Below, one piece after another: positions 5,616 through 5,639 of a stretch of DNA of 5,639 nucleotides; the stretch's first letter is position 1; every line of letters starts with the position of its first letter. This stretch comes from Clostridiales bacterium UBA1248 (GTDB taxonomy: Bacteria > Bacillota > Clostridia > Oscillospirales > CAG-272). Under the pieces are notes generated by a model that did no database searches, was not told where the DNA came from, and saw nothing but the letters and a program-made list of their open reading frames with translations. The stretch is taken from the NCBI GenBank assembly GCA_002308615.1, contig DBWC01000117.1, forward strand, positions 2,723 to 8,361, in the 5' to 3' direction. The position numbers and the translations under genes are program-made.

Positions 5616-5639
5616 GGGTCGTCGAGGCGCCGACCCCTA
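5616..5639 (-). repeat. Inverted-orientation hairpin unit at the window edge
   Basis: GGGTCG (5616-5621) pairs with CGACCC (5631-5636). Read on the minus strand the unit opens TAGGGGTCGG, matching the TAGGG opening of the plus-strand units, so it appears to be a further member of the same class in reverse orientation. It may extend beyond the window. Confidence 0.6.

Larger units (their letters stand above)
5346..5639. other. Gene-free intergenic stretch made of hairpin repeats
   Basis: No convincing coding sequence was found on either strand. Frames here are short, cross the palindromes, and lack both recognisable motifs and plausible ribosome-binding sites. Most of the stretch is accounted for by the hairpin units listed separately. 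No U-tailed terminator for valS is seen. Confidence 0.7.

Noticed and set aside
5362..5639. CRISPR array
   Set aside because: Only two copies of the 25-bp unit exist, 155 bp apart, with other hairpins between them and no regular spacers.

Overview
The window carries two divergently transcribed housekeeping units separated by a 434-bp AT-rich intergenic region, followed by a cluster of intergenic hairpin repeats. The genes point to a member of the Clostridia (Bacillota), probably an uncultured or gut-type lineage. Valyl-tRNA synthetase is controlled by a T-box leader, a device characteristic of Gram-positive bacteria. Codon use favours ATA for Ile and AGA for Arg. Shine-Dalgarno sites are strong, and the GGG/CCC-rich palindromic repeats resemble those common in Oscillospiraceae-like genomes. 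The lineage is an inference; no taxonomic marker such as rRNA is present.

Minus strand, positions 2289 down to 1: an operon for the diaminopimelate branch of lysine and peptidoglycan synthesis, in the order dapA, dapB, dapF. Each junction is a 4-bp ATGA stop/start overlap, so the three are probably translationally coupled. A sigma-A-type promoter (TTGATT, 17 bp, TATAAT) lies just upstream of dapA. DapA makes the dihydrodipicolinate precursor from pyruvate and aspartate semialdehyde, DapB reduces it, and DapF epimerises LL-DAP to meso-DAP. DapF runs off the left edge just before its second catalytic cysteine. The enzymes for the middle of the pathway (DapL, or the succinylase/acetylase set) are not in the window and may lie beyond the left edge.

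Plus strand, positions 2440 to 5345: a near-consensus promoter (TTGACA, 17 bp, extended TG-n-TATAAT) drives a complete T-box leader. It has a readable Stem I with a GUC (Val) specifier, a canonical antiterminator with a 7-nt UGGUACC bulge, and a strong terminator. It is followed by valS, an intact 873-residue valyl-tRNA synthetase. The specifier, the discriminator-pairing base and the downstream gene all agree on valine.

Positions 5346 to 5639: no gene is visible. The stretch is a chain of short GC-rich hairpins, including an exact 25-bp repeat present twice, and looks like a mosaic of small mobile or REP-like palindromic units in both orientations. It is the least explained part of the window. 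I see no undescribed enzyme system, defence system or CRISPR array.
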